Shown piece after piece: positions 32,324-42,959 of a stretch of 64,000 nucleotides of DNA. The stretch's first letter is position 1. The number at the start of each line of letters is the position of its first letter. Made by a program: the position numbers and the translations under genes. The notes beneath the pieces are model-generated. The model was given only the letters and a program-made list of their open reading frames with translations, did not search any database and was not told the DNA's origin. The stretch comes from Pelagophyceae sp. CCMP2097 (lineage: Eukaryota; Sar; Pelagophyceae). The stretch is taken from positions 332,853-396,852 of the forward strand of contig MU657193.1 of NCBI GenBank assembly GCA_026770575.1, written 5' to 3'.

Positions 32324-33872
32324 ATGAGTGCCATGGTCGCCGCGGCGAAGCTGACGCACCCGCGCGTGCTCTCCGTGCAGTCGCACGTCGTCCACGGCTA
32401 CGTGGGCAACAAGTGCGCCGTGTTTCCGCTCCAGCTCCTCGGCCTCGAGGTCGACGCCATCAACTCTGTGCAATTTTGCTGCCACACGGGCTACAAGTCG
32501 TGCGCCGGCCAGGTGCTCCAGGGCGCGGAGCTCGACGCCCTCGTCGACGGCCTCGAGGCCAACGGCCTTGTCGGCGACTATAGCCACCTCCTCACGGGCT
32601 ACATCGGCTCGGACACGTTCCTGTGCGCGGTGCGTCCGCCGCCGGTCCGCGGGCGCCGCGGAGCGCCTTTGCGAGCCGCGCGTAGGTGCTGCGCCTCGTG
32701 GCGTTGCTCAAGGAAAAGAACCCGCACGTGGCGTACTTTTGTGACCCGGTGCTCGGCGACAATGGCAAGCTCTACGTGCCCGCGAGCCTCGTGGAGATCT
32801 ACCAGCGCGACGTCATCCCGCTCGCGACCGTCCTCACGCCCAACCAGTTCGAGTGCGAGCTCCTCACGGACACGAAGATCGCGTGCGTCGGTGCCCCGTT
32901 TGGTCCTGTCGAGGCGTCAACGCCGACTGCTCCTTTGCGCAGGTGCGAGCTCGACGCGGTCGCGGCGTGTGATATGCTGCACGCGCGCGGCGTGCCCGTC
33001 GTCGTCATCACGTCGCTGGACTACGGCGGGCCCGACGAGATCGTGATGATGCTTTCCGAGGAAACGGCCAACGGCACGGAGCCGCGCCGGAAACGCGTCG
33101 GCACACGCGGACCGCCGCGGCGAGGACCGCGATCTTTAAAGAGTCTCAAGCGGACGCAGGGGCCCGATGCACGAAAGGCCCGATTTGTCGTGCGCACAAC
33201 ACACCGCTCATCTCCGCCGCAGGCTCTGAGCAGTACACGCTGGCAGTGGCGCGCCTGGGCGCTCATTTCACGGGCACGGGCGACCTGACGGCGGCGCTGC
33301 TGCTTGCGTGGATGCGCGAGCACCCGCTGGAGCTGCCGCTGGCGCTGGAGAAGACGGCGGCGTCGGTGGCGGCGGTGCTGCAGGTGACGCTGGCGCGCGG
33401 CGCGGCGCACATGGAGCTCGAGGTCGTGGCCTCGAAGCGCCACCTCGAGCGGCCCCTCGTGACGGCGTTTTCGCGGTGCCGGCGCCTTCGCGGCGGCGTC
33501 GTCTGCGGCGTGGTCGTCGACGGCGACGTGCTCCTCGACGACGCCCCGACGCGCGCCTTCCTCGCCTGGCTCCGCCACCGCGTGCGCCTCGTCATCGCCA
33601 CGACGGACGCCGCCGAGTGGGACGACTTTGACTGCGTGCCGCGCGACGCGCGCACCGTGCCGCACGTGGCCAAGCTCTGGGGCGTTGAGGCCACGCGGCT
33701 CCTCGTCGTCTCGAGCTCCGTCGACCCCATCATGCCGCACGGCGGCATCACCGTCGCCGTCTTCGCGCCGGGCGCCGTGCCCGCCGCGCACACCGCGCGC
33801 TTCGCCATCTCTAACATCGACGCCCTCGTCCGCCTCGTTGACCACGCCGACGCGCCCGAAATCACCATCTGA
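32324..33872 (+). CDS. Pyridoxal kinase with C-terminal HAD-like extension
   Basis: The start is the Met of [20 protein letters not shown]. The kinase reads over several exons: [29 protein letters not shown], then after an intron [20 protein letters not shown] with [28 protein letters not shown], then [20 protein letters not shown], and finally [16 protein letters not shown], the anion-hole/catalytic GTGD motif of PdxK. It phosphorylates pyridoxal to make PLP. The last exon does not stop where kinases normally do. After [20 protein letters not shown] it runs 140 more residues with [27 protein letters not shown] and [15 protein letters not shown], which fits HAD phosphatase motifs I and II; motif IV lacks the usual GD. 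An intron lies at about 32630-32690 and others at about 32895-32945 and 33070-33228. Confidence 0.85.
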
Positions 33873-34263
33873 CGGCCCAGACGCGCGGCCGCGGGATGGT
33901 TTCAAACCAATACGCCGGGACTCCGGCTCCCCGTGCGGTTCTCATAATCCCACTTTCGGTCCGAAGCGCGGGGTGCGCCGCGGGCCCAACCGCGGGACTC
34001 GCCGACGGAGCGTAGCAGTGCGCGTTTCGACTGCCCCCTGCGTCCAAGGGAAGCGGTCCGTGCCTCGAGAACCGCCCAACGACGCCGCCCCGCACTTTGC
34101 ACTCGAGGATCGAAGCGCACGACGGCGCTTCCTTATGATGCGACTCCGTCCACGCCGACGAGCCGCCTGAACCGCATCGTCCACTCAGGACACGAAAGCA
34201 ACGTCCAAGCCCCGACATCCAACTTGACTCCGAGCCGCGTCGATCGTCCTGGTCGCCCGCGCG
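33873..34263. other. Intergenic, no gene recognised
   Basis: 391 bp after the pyridoxal kinase. Frames are open on both strands because of high GC, but none gives a recognisable protein. Confidence 0.4.
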
Positions 34264-34611
34264 GTGGCTATTTATCAGAGCACCGTCTCTGGAGTCGAAG
34301 CTGGAATGATACCTTCTTCTGTTATGCACTCCACTGACTACCCCCTTTCCCGTTGTTCACACCGCAAGGAGAGTCTTGGAATCCTGCGACGATTTCCGGG
34401 CCCACGGCGCGGCCAGCGCCCGCCGCATGGCGTGTCGTCGTCGGGCCGCGATCCCGAAGAGGAAAAAGGATTCTTCGATCAATTGTTGGACGCGTGGAAT
34501 AAAGTGGACCCGGTCGATGCGCAAAGGAATCGACCGCAGTCGGCGCCTGCCCAGGACGTACGCGCCCTCAGCTGGGTCGAAAAGTGTGGTTTGCTCCAAA
34601 AGAATAATTAG
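34264..34611 (+). CDS. Possible small protein, unrecognised
   Basis: A 115-residue frame of less biased composition than its surroundings, starting MAIYQSTVSGVEAG. The second half (EEEKGFFDQLLDAWNKVDPV, then ALSWVEKCGLLQKNN) looks like an amphipathic helical protein, which is why I list it. I know no family. It could equally be an exon of a longer gene or chance. Confidence 0.25.
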   Translation: MAIYQSTVSGVEAGMIPSSVMHSTDYPLSRCSHRKESLGILRRFPGPRRGQRPPHGVSSSGRDPEEEKGFFDQLLDAWNKVDPVDAQRNRPQSAPAQDVRALSWVEKCGLLQKNN

Positions 34612-34848
34612 TGCTGTCCCTGCGCCGTCATTGCGGCGCGGCCGCCGTCACGCCGTCGGTCGCCGACACTGCTCTTCGTCTCCGAGGCGCCCCTCGGGAT
34701 GGTGATTCGATGTCGCGGCTCCCCCGGCTCGGCAAACGACGGAGCGGCGCCATATTCTCGGCGGCCCGAGGACCGGAGGCGATGGCGATGGCGACTTCTC
34801 GCTGGACCCAGATGAAACCACCCCCGACGCGCTTGCGTTCCGAGACGG

Positions 34849-37205
34849 TCATCGTCGCCGCCGTGCCCGCTCGAGGCGTCGCCGCGTCGTCGTCGATCGG
34901 GACGCCCGTCGTCTCGGGAGTGCGGCCCCGGGCGCTCTCACCGGCGGCTTCAGAGTGGGTAAAGTCTGCGCCGCCCATGGCGTCCGCGGCGACGCGGGCC
35001 TGTGTTGTGGGCCTCGGGAACGGCAAACGAGGCTAGGAAGGCATCCCCCAGCGTCTGACCCCCAGCGTCGGCGAGGAAGACGCGGCAAGGTCGTCACGGC
35101 GTCGCGCGCGGCGGCGGCGGCGCCCGCGGCGGCGCCCCGCGCCTCGTCCATCACGCGCAGCGCACCCAGCAGCGAGCGCGCCAGCCGGTCGACGTAGTTC
35201 TTGTCGCCTGTGTCGCCGCCGTGCGCGCGGCATCCCAGACATTTTCCAAGGGCGTCGGGCCTGATCCGTAAAAAACCTCGGCCCTCGTTCGTACCGACTC
35301 TGCAGAGCTTTTGGTGCCAGAGGAGCATCTCCTCGCAGGGCATGCACGTCGCGCAGCCGAGGTGCGCGCAGGAGTACCAGGCGACGGTCGAGAACCGTGG
35401 CGGCTGCGCCTTGTAAGACCTGGCGATTGACGGTCGAACTTGCTCCAAAGTCACCCGTCCTTCGCGGATGACGGTCAATTCACCGTCTTTTCGCCCTGAT
35501 CCCGCTCACGACTTCACCGTCTTTGACGGTCCATGTTTCCAACCATGCTCCCCGACGCAGCGCGGCGCGGAGTGGCGTCCGCCTCGTTGCGACGGCGCGC
35601 GTCGACGGTTCGAGGCGGCGGCGCAGACTCGACGGTTCGAGGGTGCGGCACCGACTCGACCAGCACGAGCGTGTGCGCAGCGCCGCACGCCACCGCGAGG
35701 GCGACGCTGTCGAGGACGTGCTCGGCGGGCGCCCGGACGCAGCCTTCGTCGTCGAAAAAAACAGAGTACAGCTCGTTCCAAAAGCTCGGCTTCTCACGCC
35801 GTTCCCGTGGCCTTTGTGGCGCGGCCTCAGGGACGTCTAGGAGCGGTCCGTCGTCATCAGCGTCGCGGCCGCGCGCCAGGTACCCGCGGGCCTATCGGCG
35901 CGCGTCAGCGGAGGCGCGCGGTCCGCACAAGAATTCCAGGCGAGCGACTTGCGATGCGCTGCAGCTTGGACGCGGCGTCGATGCGCCTGCGCCGCCGCTT
36001 GAGCCGCAGCGGCGAACCGCGCGCGCCGAGGAAGCCGCGGACCTATGACGGCGTGGCGACGTGGGTTGGTCGACGTGGGGCGGAGCCGGGGCCGTCCCCC
36101 TCGAGGCGCCTCGACGTACGATGCGTTGGAGCTGCAGCGCGGCGGCGTTTCGCACGGGGACTTTGCCGAGGCGGTGCGCGGCGGCGGCACCCCAGACGAA
36201 GAGGCGGCCGTCGACGACGGCGGCGGCGTGCGCATCTCCGATGTCGACGTCCGTGCAGCGCAAGCCTTCGCCAAAGTCGACGCGCTGCGGCATCGCTACC
36301 ACGTCTTCGAGGGCGCCGAGGCCGAGCGCACCGGCGTCGTTAGAGCCCCAGGTGTAGAGCTCGCCGCTGCCGCAGACCGCCGCGGACGCGGCGGCGCCTG
36401 CGGCCACGTCGACGACGCAGAGGCCGCGGCGGAGGAGCGACACGACGACCGACGGCCGCCGCAGAGCGCGGACGTCTATGCGCAAGGCGTCGCCGCGCTC
36501 GGCGCCGTCGCCGCGGCCGCGCTGGCCGCGCGCGTCGGAGCCGCAGGTGAAGGCGCAACCGTTGGCGGCGACGACGGCGTGGTCGTCTCCCGCGGCGACG
36601 CGGTCGACGCACCACCGCACGCGCGCGAAGAGGGCGGTTATCTCAGCGTCGCCGAAGGGCGCGCAGCGCTCGAGCTCGACGCGCCGCGGCTCGCAGTCAA
36701 AGGCCCCATCGGTGTCGCGGCCAAGCTGGCCGTAGTCGTTGGCGCCGAAGGTGACGAGGCCTGCGGCGCCGGTGGCGAGGGCGGTGAAGCGCGCGCCCGC
36801 GGCGACGTCGACGACGCCGGCCGCGGCGACGCGGTGCGGCTCGGGGCACGCGGCCCGCGCCGCGCGGCCGCACTGGCCGTAGGCATTGCCGCCCCAGCAG
36901 AACGCTGCGCCACCCACGTCCAGCGCCGCGGAGTGGCCGGCGCCGCAGGCGAGGCGGCGGACGCGGCGCAGGCCGAGGCGTGCCGTGGCGCCGTGGAGTG
37001 CGCCGATGCCGCAGCCGCCGCACTGGCCCGACTCGTCGCCGCCCGAGACGAACACGACCTCGTCGTAGGCGTAGGCCGAGTGGACCATCCCCGCGCCGAC
37101 GCAGGCCACGTCGGTGCCCCGCCGCTCGCAGAACACCACCGAGTCCGCCGCGTCGGCGGCATCGACCTGGCCCGACGCGTTCCACCCAAAGGCGACGACC
37201 GACAT
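34849..37205 (-). CDS. RCC1-repeat protein with Cys/His-rich C-terminus
   Basis: The start at 37205 gives MSVVAFGWNASGQ, the first RCC1 blade. Exon 1 holds the remaining blades: CGAGHSAALDVGGAAFCWGG, LVTFGANDYGQLG, VAAGDDHAVVAANGCAFTCG, SGELYTWGSNDAGALGLG, RLFVWGAAAAHRLG. It ends QRI before a GTACGT donor. The next exons read VRGFLGARGSPLRLKRRRRR, then ARGYLARGRDADDDGPLL with ALAVACGAAHTLVLVE. After another intron comes YKAQPPRFSTVAWYSCAHLG with CATCMPCEEMLLWHQKLC, and beyond a further intron CLGCRAHGG. The Cys/His spacing resembles a RING finger. RCC1 proteins are beta-propellers, some with ubiquitin-ligase activity. The last exons (35085-34849 and possibly to 34628) are uncertain. Confidence 0.75.
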
Positions 37206-37210
37206 GATGG

Positions 37211-37335
37211 TGCGACGCTCAGCCGCCGGCGCGGCGCTCAGCCGCCGGCGCGGCGCTCAGCCGCCGGCGCGGCGCTCAGCCGCCGGCGCGGCGCTCAGCC
37301 GCCGGCGCGGCGCTCAGCCGCCGGCGCGGCGCACG
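37211..37335. repeat. 19-bp minisatellite
   Basis: Between six and seven perfect copies of a 19-bp GC-only-plus-one-T unit (GCGCTCAGCCGCCGGCGCG), beginning 6 bp upstream of the RCC1 start codon. It lies in the space between two divergent genes. Confidence 0.95.
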
Positions 37336-37511
37336 ACCGCAATAAACGCGCCTACACCCACGAGGAGAAAACCCGATCTCTCTCTAGAGAAGATATCTCT
37401 CTAGAGCCGTCCAAAAGTTTCGGCAGAGACCGAAGACCGCCTGGCGGCCCGTCCCCGCGCGCTCGAAGCTCTCCTCCGTCGTGCGGCGGTGTTTCCTCGC
37501 CGGAAGAGGCG

Positions 37512-38301
37512 ATGACGTCGATGCTGGCGTATCTGCTCTGCGGCTGCGGCGGCACCGCCGACTCGCGCTTCGACGACGACAACCGCCCGGTTTCGCCCGC
37601 AGCCATCGTCGAAATTCTCGGCGCGAGTGGCTGCGGCGCGGCCGGCGACGCACAAATCGACTTTGACGTCAACCAAAGCGACGTGAGCGGCGACGACGAC
37701 GACGGGATTCTCGACGGCGACGACGACGAGGCGATCCTCGACGAGGCCCTGCGACGCGCGAGGGAGAGCATCGGGCAGTTCAGCGTCGACTTTGCAATGG
37801 CGGCCAGACAGTCCATCTCGGACGCCGGGTACGTGGCTCAGAACCGCCCTCGCTCATCCGCCGCGTGGGACCCGCGGCCTTTCAATAGGGAGGTCCTTAC
37901 GCCGCGGCCGCGCCGGACGTCGCCGCGCTCGCCCCGGACGTCGCCGCGATCGTTCCGGACGTCGCCGCGCACGCGCCGGACGTCGGGGGGGGCGAGCCCA
38001 GCGCTGAAGATCAAGCTCGCAAAGAACGCCGGCGTCCCCGTTTCTCGTCCTTTGCCTGCGTGTGTTTCCTTGTGGACCGACGTTGCGGGCTTGTGCCATG
38101 CACGCCGACTCGGCCGCACAGAACGCGCTCCACGAGGACCTCGACAGCTGCAAATCGCGGGTGCTCCGGATCGATCATGTCGAAGTGCTCCGCTGGCGCC
38201 GCGAAGCCTCTGAGTTTATTTCCACAGACATGCCCTCGCCCCTGCCGAGCTGCCTCTCGCTCAAGATCGCGTTCCCGCTCTGCGCATACGATTCAGAATA
38301 G
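37512..38301 (+). CDS. Unrecognised acidic/proline-serine-rich protein
   Basis: Starts MTSMLAYLLCGCGGTADSRF. There is a Cys-rich N-terminus, then an acidic part (DDDDGILDGDDDEAILDEAL), then QFSVDFAMAARQSISDAGYV, then a repeat of RTSPRSP-type units (about residues 135-155) of phosphorylation-site character. An intron from about 38034 (GTCCCC) to 38121 (GCACAG) restores phase and leads to NALHEDLDSCKSRVLRIDHV with EVLRWRREASEF and a stop at 38301. I know no family. The SPR/T repeats and acidic patch suggest a regulatory or cytoskeletal protein. Confidence 0.45.
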
Positions 38302-38519
38302 CTGCCGCCGGCCTCGTGCCCATCTTGTAAGCTCCGAGGAGCTGAGCCGCTTTTGAGAATAATATGGACCCTCTTCGACAGGGCCCCGTAGTCCACAGAC
38401 CCTGTGCTCCACGGCCCCGGAGTGGCCTTTGCCAGACTTTGAGTGCTTGCACAGGCCCAGGTGCCTCCAGGGCCGGCCGGCGCCGGCTGGGTAGCATGGC
38501 TCAGGACTCGTGTGCACGA

Positions 38520-38755
38520 CCGAGACCGGTCCCAGGACCGGTCTTAGGACCGGTCCAGATGTCTCAGAGTGGGCTTGAAGGCAAGGCCCGCTGCGCCTCG
38601 CACGCCGAGACCGGTCTCTGGACCGGTCTCTGGACCGGTCTCCGAACCGGCCCAGAGGGTGGGCGTGCAAGCAAGGCCCGCTACGCCTCGCACACCAGAC
38701 CGGTCTCTGGACCGGTCTCTGGACCAGTCTCCGAACAGGTCCAGAGGGTGGGCGT
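38520..38755. repeat. Tandem repeat built on GGACCGGTCTC
   Basis: Short units (CTGGACCGGTCT, about 12 bp) nested in two to three longer units of about 110 bp that share GGTGGGCGTGC and AAGGCCCGCTACGCCTCGCA. The core GAGACCGGTCTC is itself a palindrome. It lies just beyond the stop of the minus-strand glycosyltransferase. Confidence 0.9.
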
Positions 38756-38770
38756 GCGACGCCTTCTGCG

Positions 38771-40518
38771 TCACGCTCCGTCGACGTCGATGAAAGCGTG
38801 GGCGAACTGCTCCATGACCTCGACCGGGCTGTCGTAGGCCGCCCCGGCGTAGTACGCGGCGCTGCGGCGCACGGATGCGCGGTCGAAGTTCATCAGCGCG
38901 TCGTGGAGCGTCGCGGCGTCGGCGTAGTAGGTGCCGCGCTCGCCGAGGGCTTCGAGGTGGTGCCGCGCGTCCCCGCCGTTCGTATGAACAGAGGACGTCA
39001 GAACAGGCCGGCCGTGCGCAGCGAACTCGGCGACGCTGAGGCCGAACGATTCGCCGAAGGTGCGCGCGTGGAGCATCGCGTCGCACGTCAACACAAACGC
39101 GCTCTTGGCCGCGTCTTCCGCGGTGCCGTCGAGGAAGATGATATTTGAAGGCAGCGGGCCGGGCCTTCCATCGAGGAGTTGTTCGTGTTCATGAAAATGA
39201 AGTACATCGCCGCGGATCGCCTCGCCACGTCGACGACGACGTCGCGCACAAACGGAATGTCAAACGTGTCGCGCCCGCCGTGGCGGCCGAACACGGTGGC
39301 GCCGGCGGGGATGCCGAGCTCCCGACGGAGGTTTGGTCCTTCGAAGGCGCGAGGACGCACGACGTACGGCACCACAGCGACGTCGGTCGCTGCGGGCACG
39401 CTGCGCGAGATGCGCGCATAGCGGTCGCCGTGCGGCTGGATCGCCTCGAACACGGCGTGGACGCACGTCACCGCCGTCCGCGCGGGCATCGCGCGCGAGA
39501 TAACAGATGGGTGCGTCAGCCACGCCACGTGGCCATAATGCATGTGCAGGACGTGCGTCGCCGCCGCGCGGAGGAGAATGGCGTTAATTGCCGCGAGCTG
39601 CTCGAGCGCCGCAGCCTCGCCGTCGGGGCCGTCGGTGAAGCCCCGTGGGTTGAGCGGGAAGAGCGCGCCGGGGAAGCGCGCTTCGAACTTGGCGAAGACG
39701 CCTTTGTACACGGCCGACGCGCCGGCGTCATTCGCGGGCCTGACGTACAGGAGCGCGACCGTCTTGGCGCCGAGCAGCGTTTCGGCGAAATCCGCGTAGT
39801 CGAATGTGGCCACGTGGGTCCCGCGCTCGTTGAGAGGCCCGAGGTAGAACGCGAGGCGCGCGGCACGCCGCTTCGATGCCTTGGAATACGACGGCGCATC
39901 GCACGCTGCCGTCGCATTCGGCGGCTGCCAGAGATAAGCGACCCTCTGCGCGTGGCGCGCGTCGTCGCCGATGCGCATCAGCCACGCGCGGACGACCCAG
40001 ACACCATTCAGGCCCACATCGGCGTCGAGGCGCACTGGCGCCAGTGAGACGGGCGGCGCATCGAGCGCGTGGCACTTCGGCGTGTCGCCGTCGATGCCAT
40101 AACCTGCGCGGCAAAGGTCAGAGGGCCGTGGGGTCGAGGGCTGTCGTCGGGAGTGGCATCCTTTGGCCGCATGACCCCCGGGGTTTCGTCGCCGACGCTG
40201 GCTTTTGCAGAGGCTGAACGAGTCCGGCGCTTCCCGAATGTCGCGCGCCAGCCACGAAGCGCCGCCGACGTCGAGTGCGACGCTCACGGTCTCGGCCTCG
40301 AACCAGGTCGGGCCCGTCTCCGGCTCGACGAGCCGGAGCACCGGCGCGGGGTCCTCGGAGGCCGTGGCGCACACCGCCAGCGCCAGCAGCAGCCCGACGA
40401 GGCGCATCCTCAGCCAGCGCGCATCCGCAACCAGAGGCACAAGGAGGAGCCCCGCCGCCCCCACGCGGAGGAGGAGGAGGAGGTCTGCGCGAAGCCACGG
40501 GCACCGCGCACGGGTCAA
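38771..40518 (-). CDS. GT4-like glycosyltransferase, interrupted by a frameshift
   Basis: The N-terminal 60 residues are hydrophobic (LLLLLRVGAAGLLLVPLV, LVGLLLALAVCA), giving a signal anchor. The first half reads HVATFDYADFAETLLGAKTV, HVLHMHYGHVAWLT and VIFGRHGG-type sequence (AGATVFGRHGGRDTFDIPFV), typical of GT-B enzymes. In the second half, LTCDAMLHARTFGESFGLSV followed by AEFAAHGRPVLTSS is the nucleotide-sugar site (EX7E-like) of GT4 proteins. The two halves are in different frames. They join if one base is gained or lost near 39155-39170, where LPSNIIFLDGTAEDAAKSAF then reads through. No intron fits there. An in-frame intron probably runs from about 40195 to 40095. It could be a sequencing error or a decaying gene. 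Confidence 0.7.
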
Positions 40519-40628
40519 TCCTCGAGGAGGTCGGCGGCGGCGGTAGTAGTATGATTGACGCCCCTCGCCGAAGCGCGGGATTCAGCGAAGAGAAGGAGTC
40601 CGAGTCGTGGCGCCTGCGGGAGTGCGCG

Positions 40629-41998
40629 ATGGTGTCCCTCTTCGTTTGGAGCGTCGTCGTCGGCACGCAGTGGTGCGCGACGGGGCTGGTCGCGGGTCCG
40701 GCTCGGCGGCGGCCGAACGCGCGGCGCGGCGCGACGCGGCGGCTGGCGGCGGCGTCGCCGTCGAGCAAGGTCGACGAGGCGCGCGCGCAGGCGCTGGTGC
40801 ATCAGGCGCTGGCGCGGGAGACGCGCGACGGCGGCGAGTACAAAAAGGCGATTCGGCTCTACCGCGCCGTCGTGCAGCTCGAGCCCGAGGCGTGGCAGGG
40901 CTGGGCGGACCTCTCGGCCGTGATGATCGAGGCCGCGGCGCCGGCGGTGCAGACGATCAAGTGCCTGCAGCGGAGCATCGTCGCCATGGAGACTGACGAA
41001 AGCCCCGACCGCGCCAGCCCGACGCTCCTTGCGGCCATGTACTACGAGTTTGGGAGCAAGATGGCAGACCTCACGCCAGAGCAGCAGACCAAGGCGCTCT
41101 TCGACGACGAACTCTACCTCGAGATCGGCGCCGCCGACGTCCTCACGGCCAACGCCATCAACGCGCTCACCGCCGGTGCGTGGCCGCGACGCCCGCCTGC
41201 GCGCCGCGACGCCTCTGCCGCTTAGCCATCACCATCTCGGGCGGCACGATGCCGCTCGCGGAGCACGTGCGCGCGGCGCTGCGATCCGCCTCGGGCGACA
41301 AGCGCGTTCCGCCGAAGCGCGCGTCCAAGGCGTACGTCTCCGCAGTCTTCGACGCCGAAGCTGTGACGTTCGACGTGCGCGCCGCCAAGATGCGATACGC
41401 GCTGCCCGCCGCCGTCGCGGCCATGTGCGCGCGCCGCAGCCGCCCCTGCGACGTTGTCCTCGACGTCGGCTGCGGCACGGGCCTCGCCGGCCTGGCGCTG
41501 CGCGAGGCGGGCCTCGTTGGGCGCCGAATGGTCGGCCTCGACCTCGCGAAGAACATGTGCGCCGAGGCGGCGGCGCGGCGCCTAAACGACGGCCAGCTAG
41601 TCTACGACGACGTCGAGCTCGGCGACGCCGAGGACGGCCGCGCCGTCGACAAGCTCCTCGCGATGGACCCCGACACCGCCGGGCGGCGCTTCGACGTCGT
41701 CGTCGCCGCAGACGTCTTCGCCTCAATCGGCGACCTTGGCCCGGCGCTGCGCACCTTCCACGCCGCCCTCGCGCCCGGCGGCGATGCAGTCTTCAGCTGC
41801 GAGGACCGCCCCGCCGCCGCAGCCGGCGAGACCGGCTGGCGCCTCGAGCGGTCGGGCCGCTACACGCACGCGGCGGCGTACGTGCGCGAAGCCGCGGCCG
41901 AGGCCGGCTTCGTCGTCGTCGAGGCAGAGCGCGCCGTCGTCCACGACGACGGCCCCGACGCCACGCTGTACCGCCTCCATAAATCGCCGGCGAGTTGA
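40629..41998 (+). CDS. TPR protein fused to class I methyltransferase
   Basis: Two exons. Met at 40629 gives MVSLFVWSVVVGTQWCATGL, a signal-like leader; an upstream in-frame Met at 40552 would mask it, so I prefer the later one. A short TPR-like part follows (YKKAIRLYRAVVQLEPEAWQ, then GWADLSAVMI). A 50-bp intron, 41176-41225, GTGCGT...TTAG, joins INALTA to ITISGGTMPLAEHV in phase. The methyltransferase has the SAM site VVLDVGCGTGLAGLALREAG, then GLDLAKNM, FDVVVAADVFASIGDL and ALAPGGDAVFSCED. It resembles the methyltransferase-like proteins that methylate small molecules or proteins, but the substrate is unknown. It is head to head with the GT4-like gene (start codons 110 bp apart). Confidence 0.8.
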
Positions 41999-42189
41999 CG
42001 GTCTGCGCGGCGCGCGAGCTAAACGAACCCTTTTGTCGCGATTGGCCCCTCTTGCCGGTCCTCCTCTTTCGAAAGCGGCGGTCACGAGAGGACGTTGCTT
42101 GCTTAAAATCCACCCTGGGTACCCGGGTGGGGCTTGCCGGAGGGGTCTATATCAATAGACCTCGAAACGAAGTCAGACGTTAGGATCGA

Positions 42190-42853
42190 TTACACTTGAG
42201 CGGTCTCGAGGGCCGGAGCAGCCTCGGGGGCCGAGGCATCCTCGGGGGCCGAGGCATCCTCGGGGGCCGAAGCACCCTCGGTGTCCGCCTCGGCGCCCGG
42301 AGTCGTCTCGTCGAGCTTGCGCTTGATGCTCCGTTGGCGGCGGAGCTTGCGGGCCTTGGTCTTGAGGTTGATCGCCGACCCAGGATTCGCCGACGGCGTC
42401 GGCGGCGTCCGCTCGCGCACCGCGCCGTCGGCCAGCGGCTGGCGCGGCGCGCGCCCGCCCGCGCGCCCCCCCGCGCGGGGGGCGGGCGCGGCGCCCGGCG
42501 GTCCGAGGGCCCGGCGGGCATCGTCGACCTGCTGCTGGAGGATGCCAACCACGCTCACGGCCTTGGCGTGCGCACGCTCGAGGTCGCCGAGGCGCGCCCG
42601 CTTGGCCTTGACGTCGTCGCCCTGCTGCTGCGGCGGGGCCGGCGGCGGGGCCGCCGGCGGGGCCGCCGCTTGCTCCTGGGCCGCCTCGACTTATGAGCCG
42701 CGCGCGGGGGGGGTCGCCGGGGTCGCGCCGGAGTTCGATCGAGGAAGGGCAGCCTCGGTGGAGTGCATAATAGAAGAAAAAGCCGGCACTGACCTGGGGC
42801 GCGGGGGCATTCTGGTCGACGATGGCCGGGTTGGTCGCGTCGGTGTTTTCCAT
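42190..42853 (-). CDS. Low-complexity basic/alanine-rich protein, unrecognised
   Basis: Exon 1 is short (MENTDATNPAIVDQNAPAPQ) and is followed by a GTCAGT donor. An acceptor CGAG at about 42680 leads in phase to AAQEQAAAPPAAPPPAPPQQ, then GDDVKAKRARLGDLERAHAK with VVGILQQQVDDARRALG, a short coiled coil. A basic block NLKTKARKLRRQRSIKRKLD looks like a nuclear localisation or RNA-binding patch. The C-terminus holds repeated SAPEDA units coded by an 18-bp repeat. I know no family; a nuclear protein is plausible. Confidence 0.5.
42207..42285. repeat. 18-bp coding repeat
   Basis: About four copies of an 18-bp unit (GCATCCTCGGGGGCCGAG) coding the SAPEDA repeats at the C-terminus of the low-complexity protein. 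Confidence 0.85.
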
Positions 42854-42959
42854 CTTGCCGGCGTCCTTCGAGGTGGTAGGTGGCGGAGCGTCGTCCGTTT
42901 GATTTACTTGTGCGCCTCGCCCAAAAACAAAAAAAAGCAGTCGCCAAAATTCGCAAGCG

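Noticed and set aside
37211..37335. CRISPR-like array
   Set aside because: The 19-bp units are head to tail with no spacers, in a eukaryotic genome.
36045..38213. A 722-codon plus-strand frame spanning RCC1 and the following gene
   Set aside because: The first two thirds are antisense to the RCC1 propeller; only the part from 37512 is kept as a gene.
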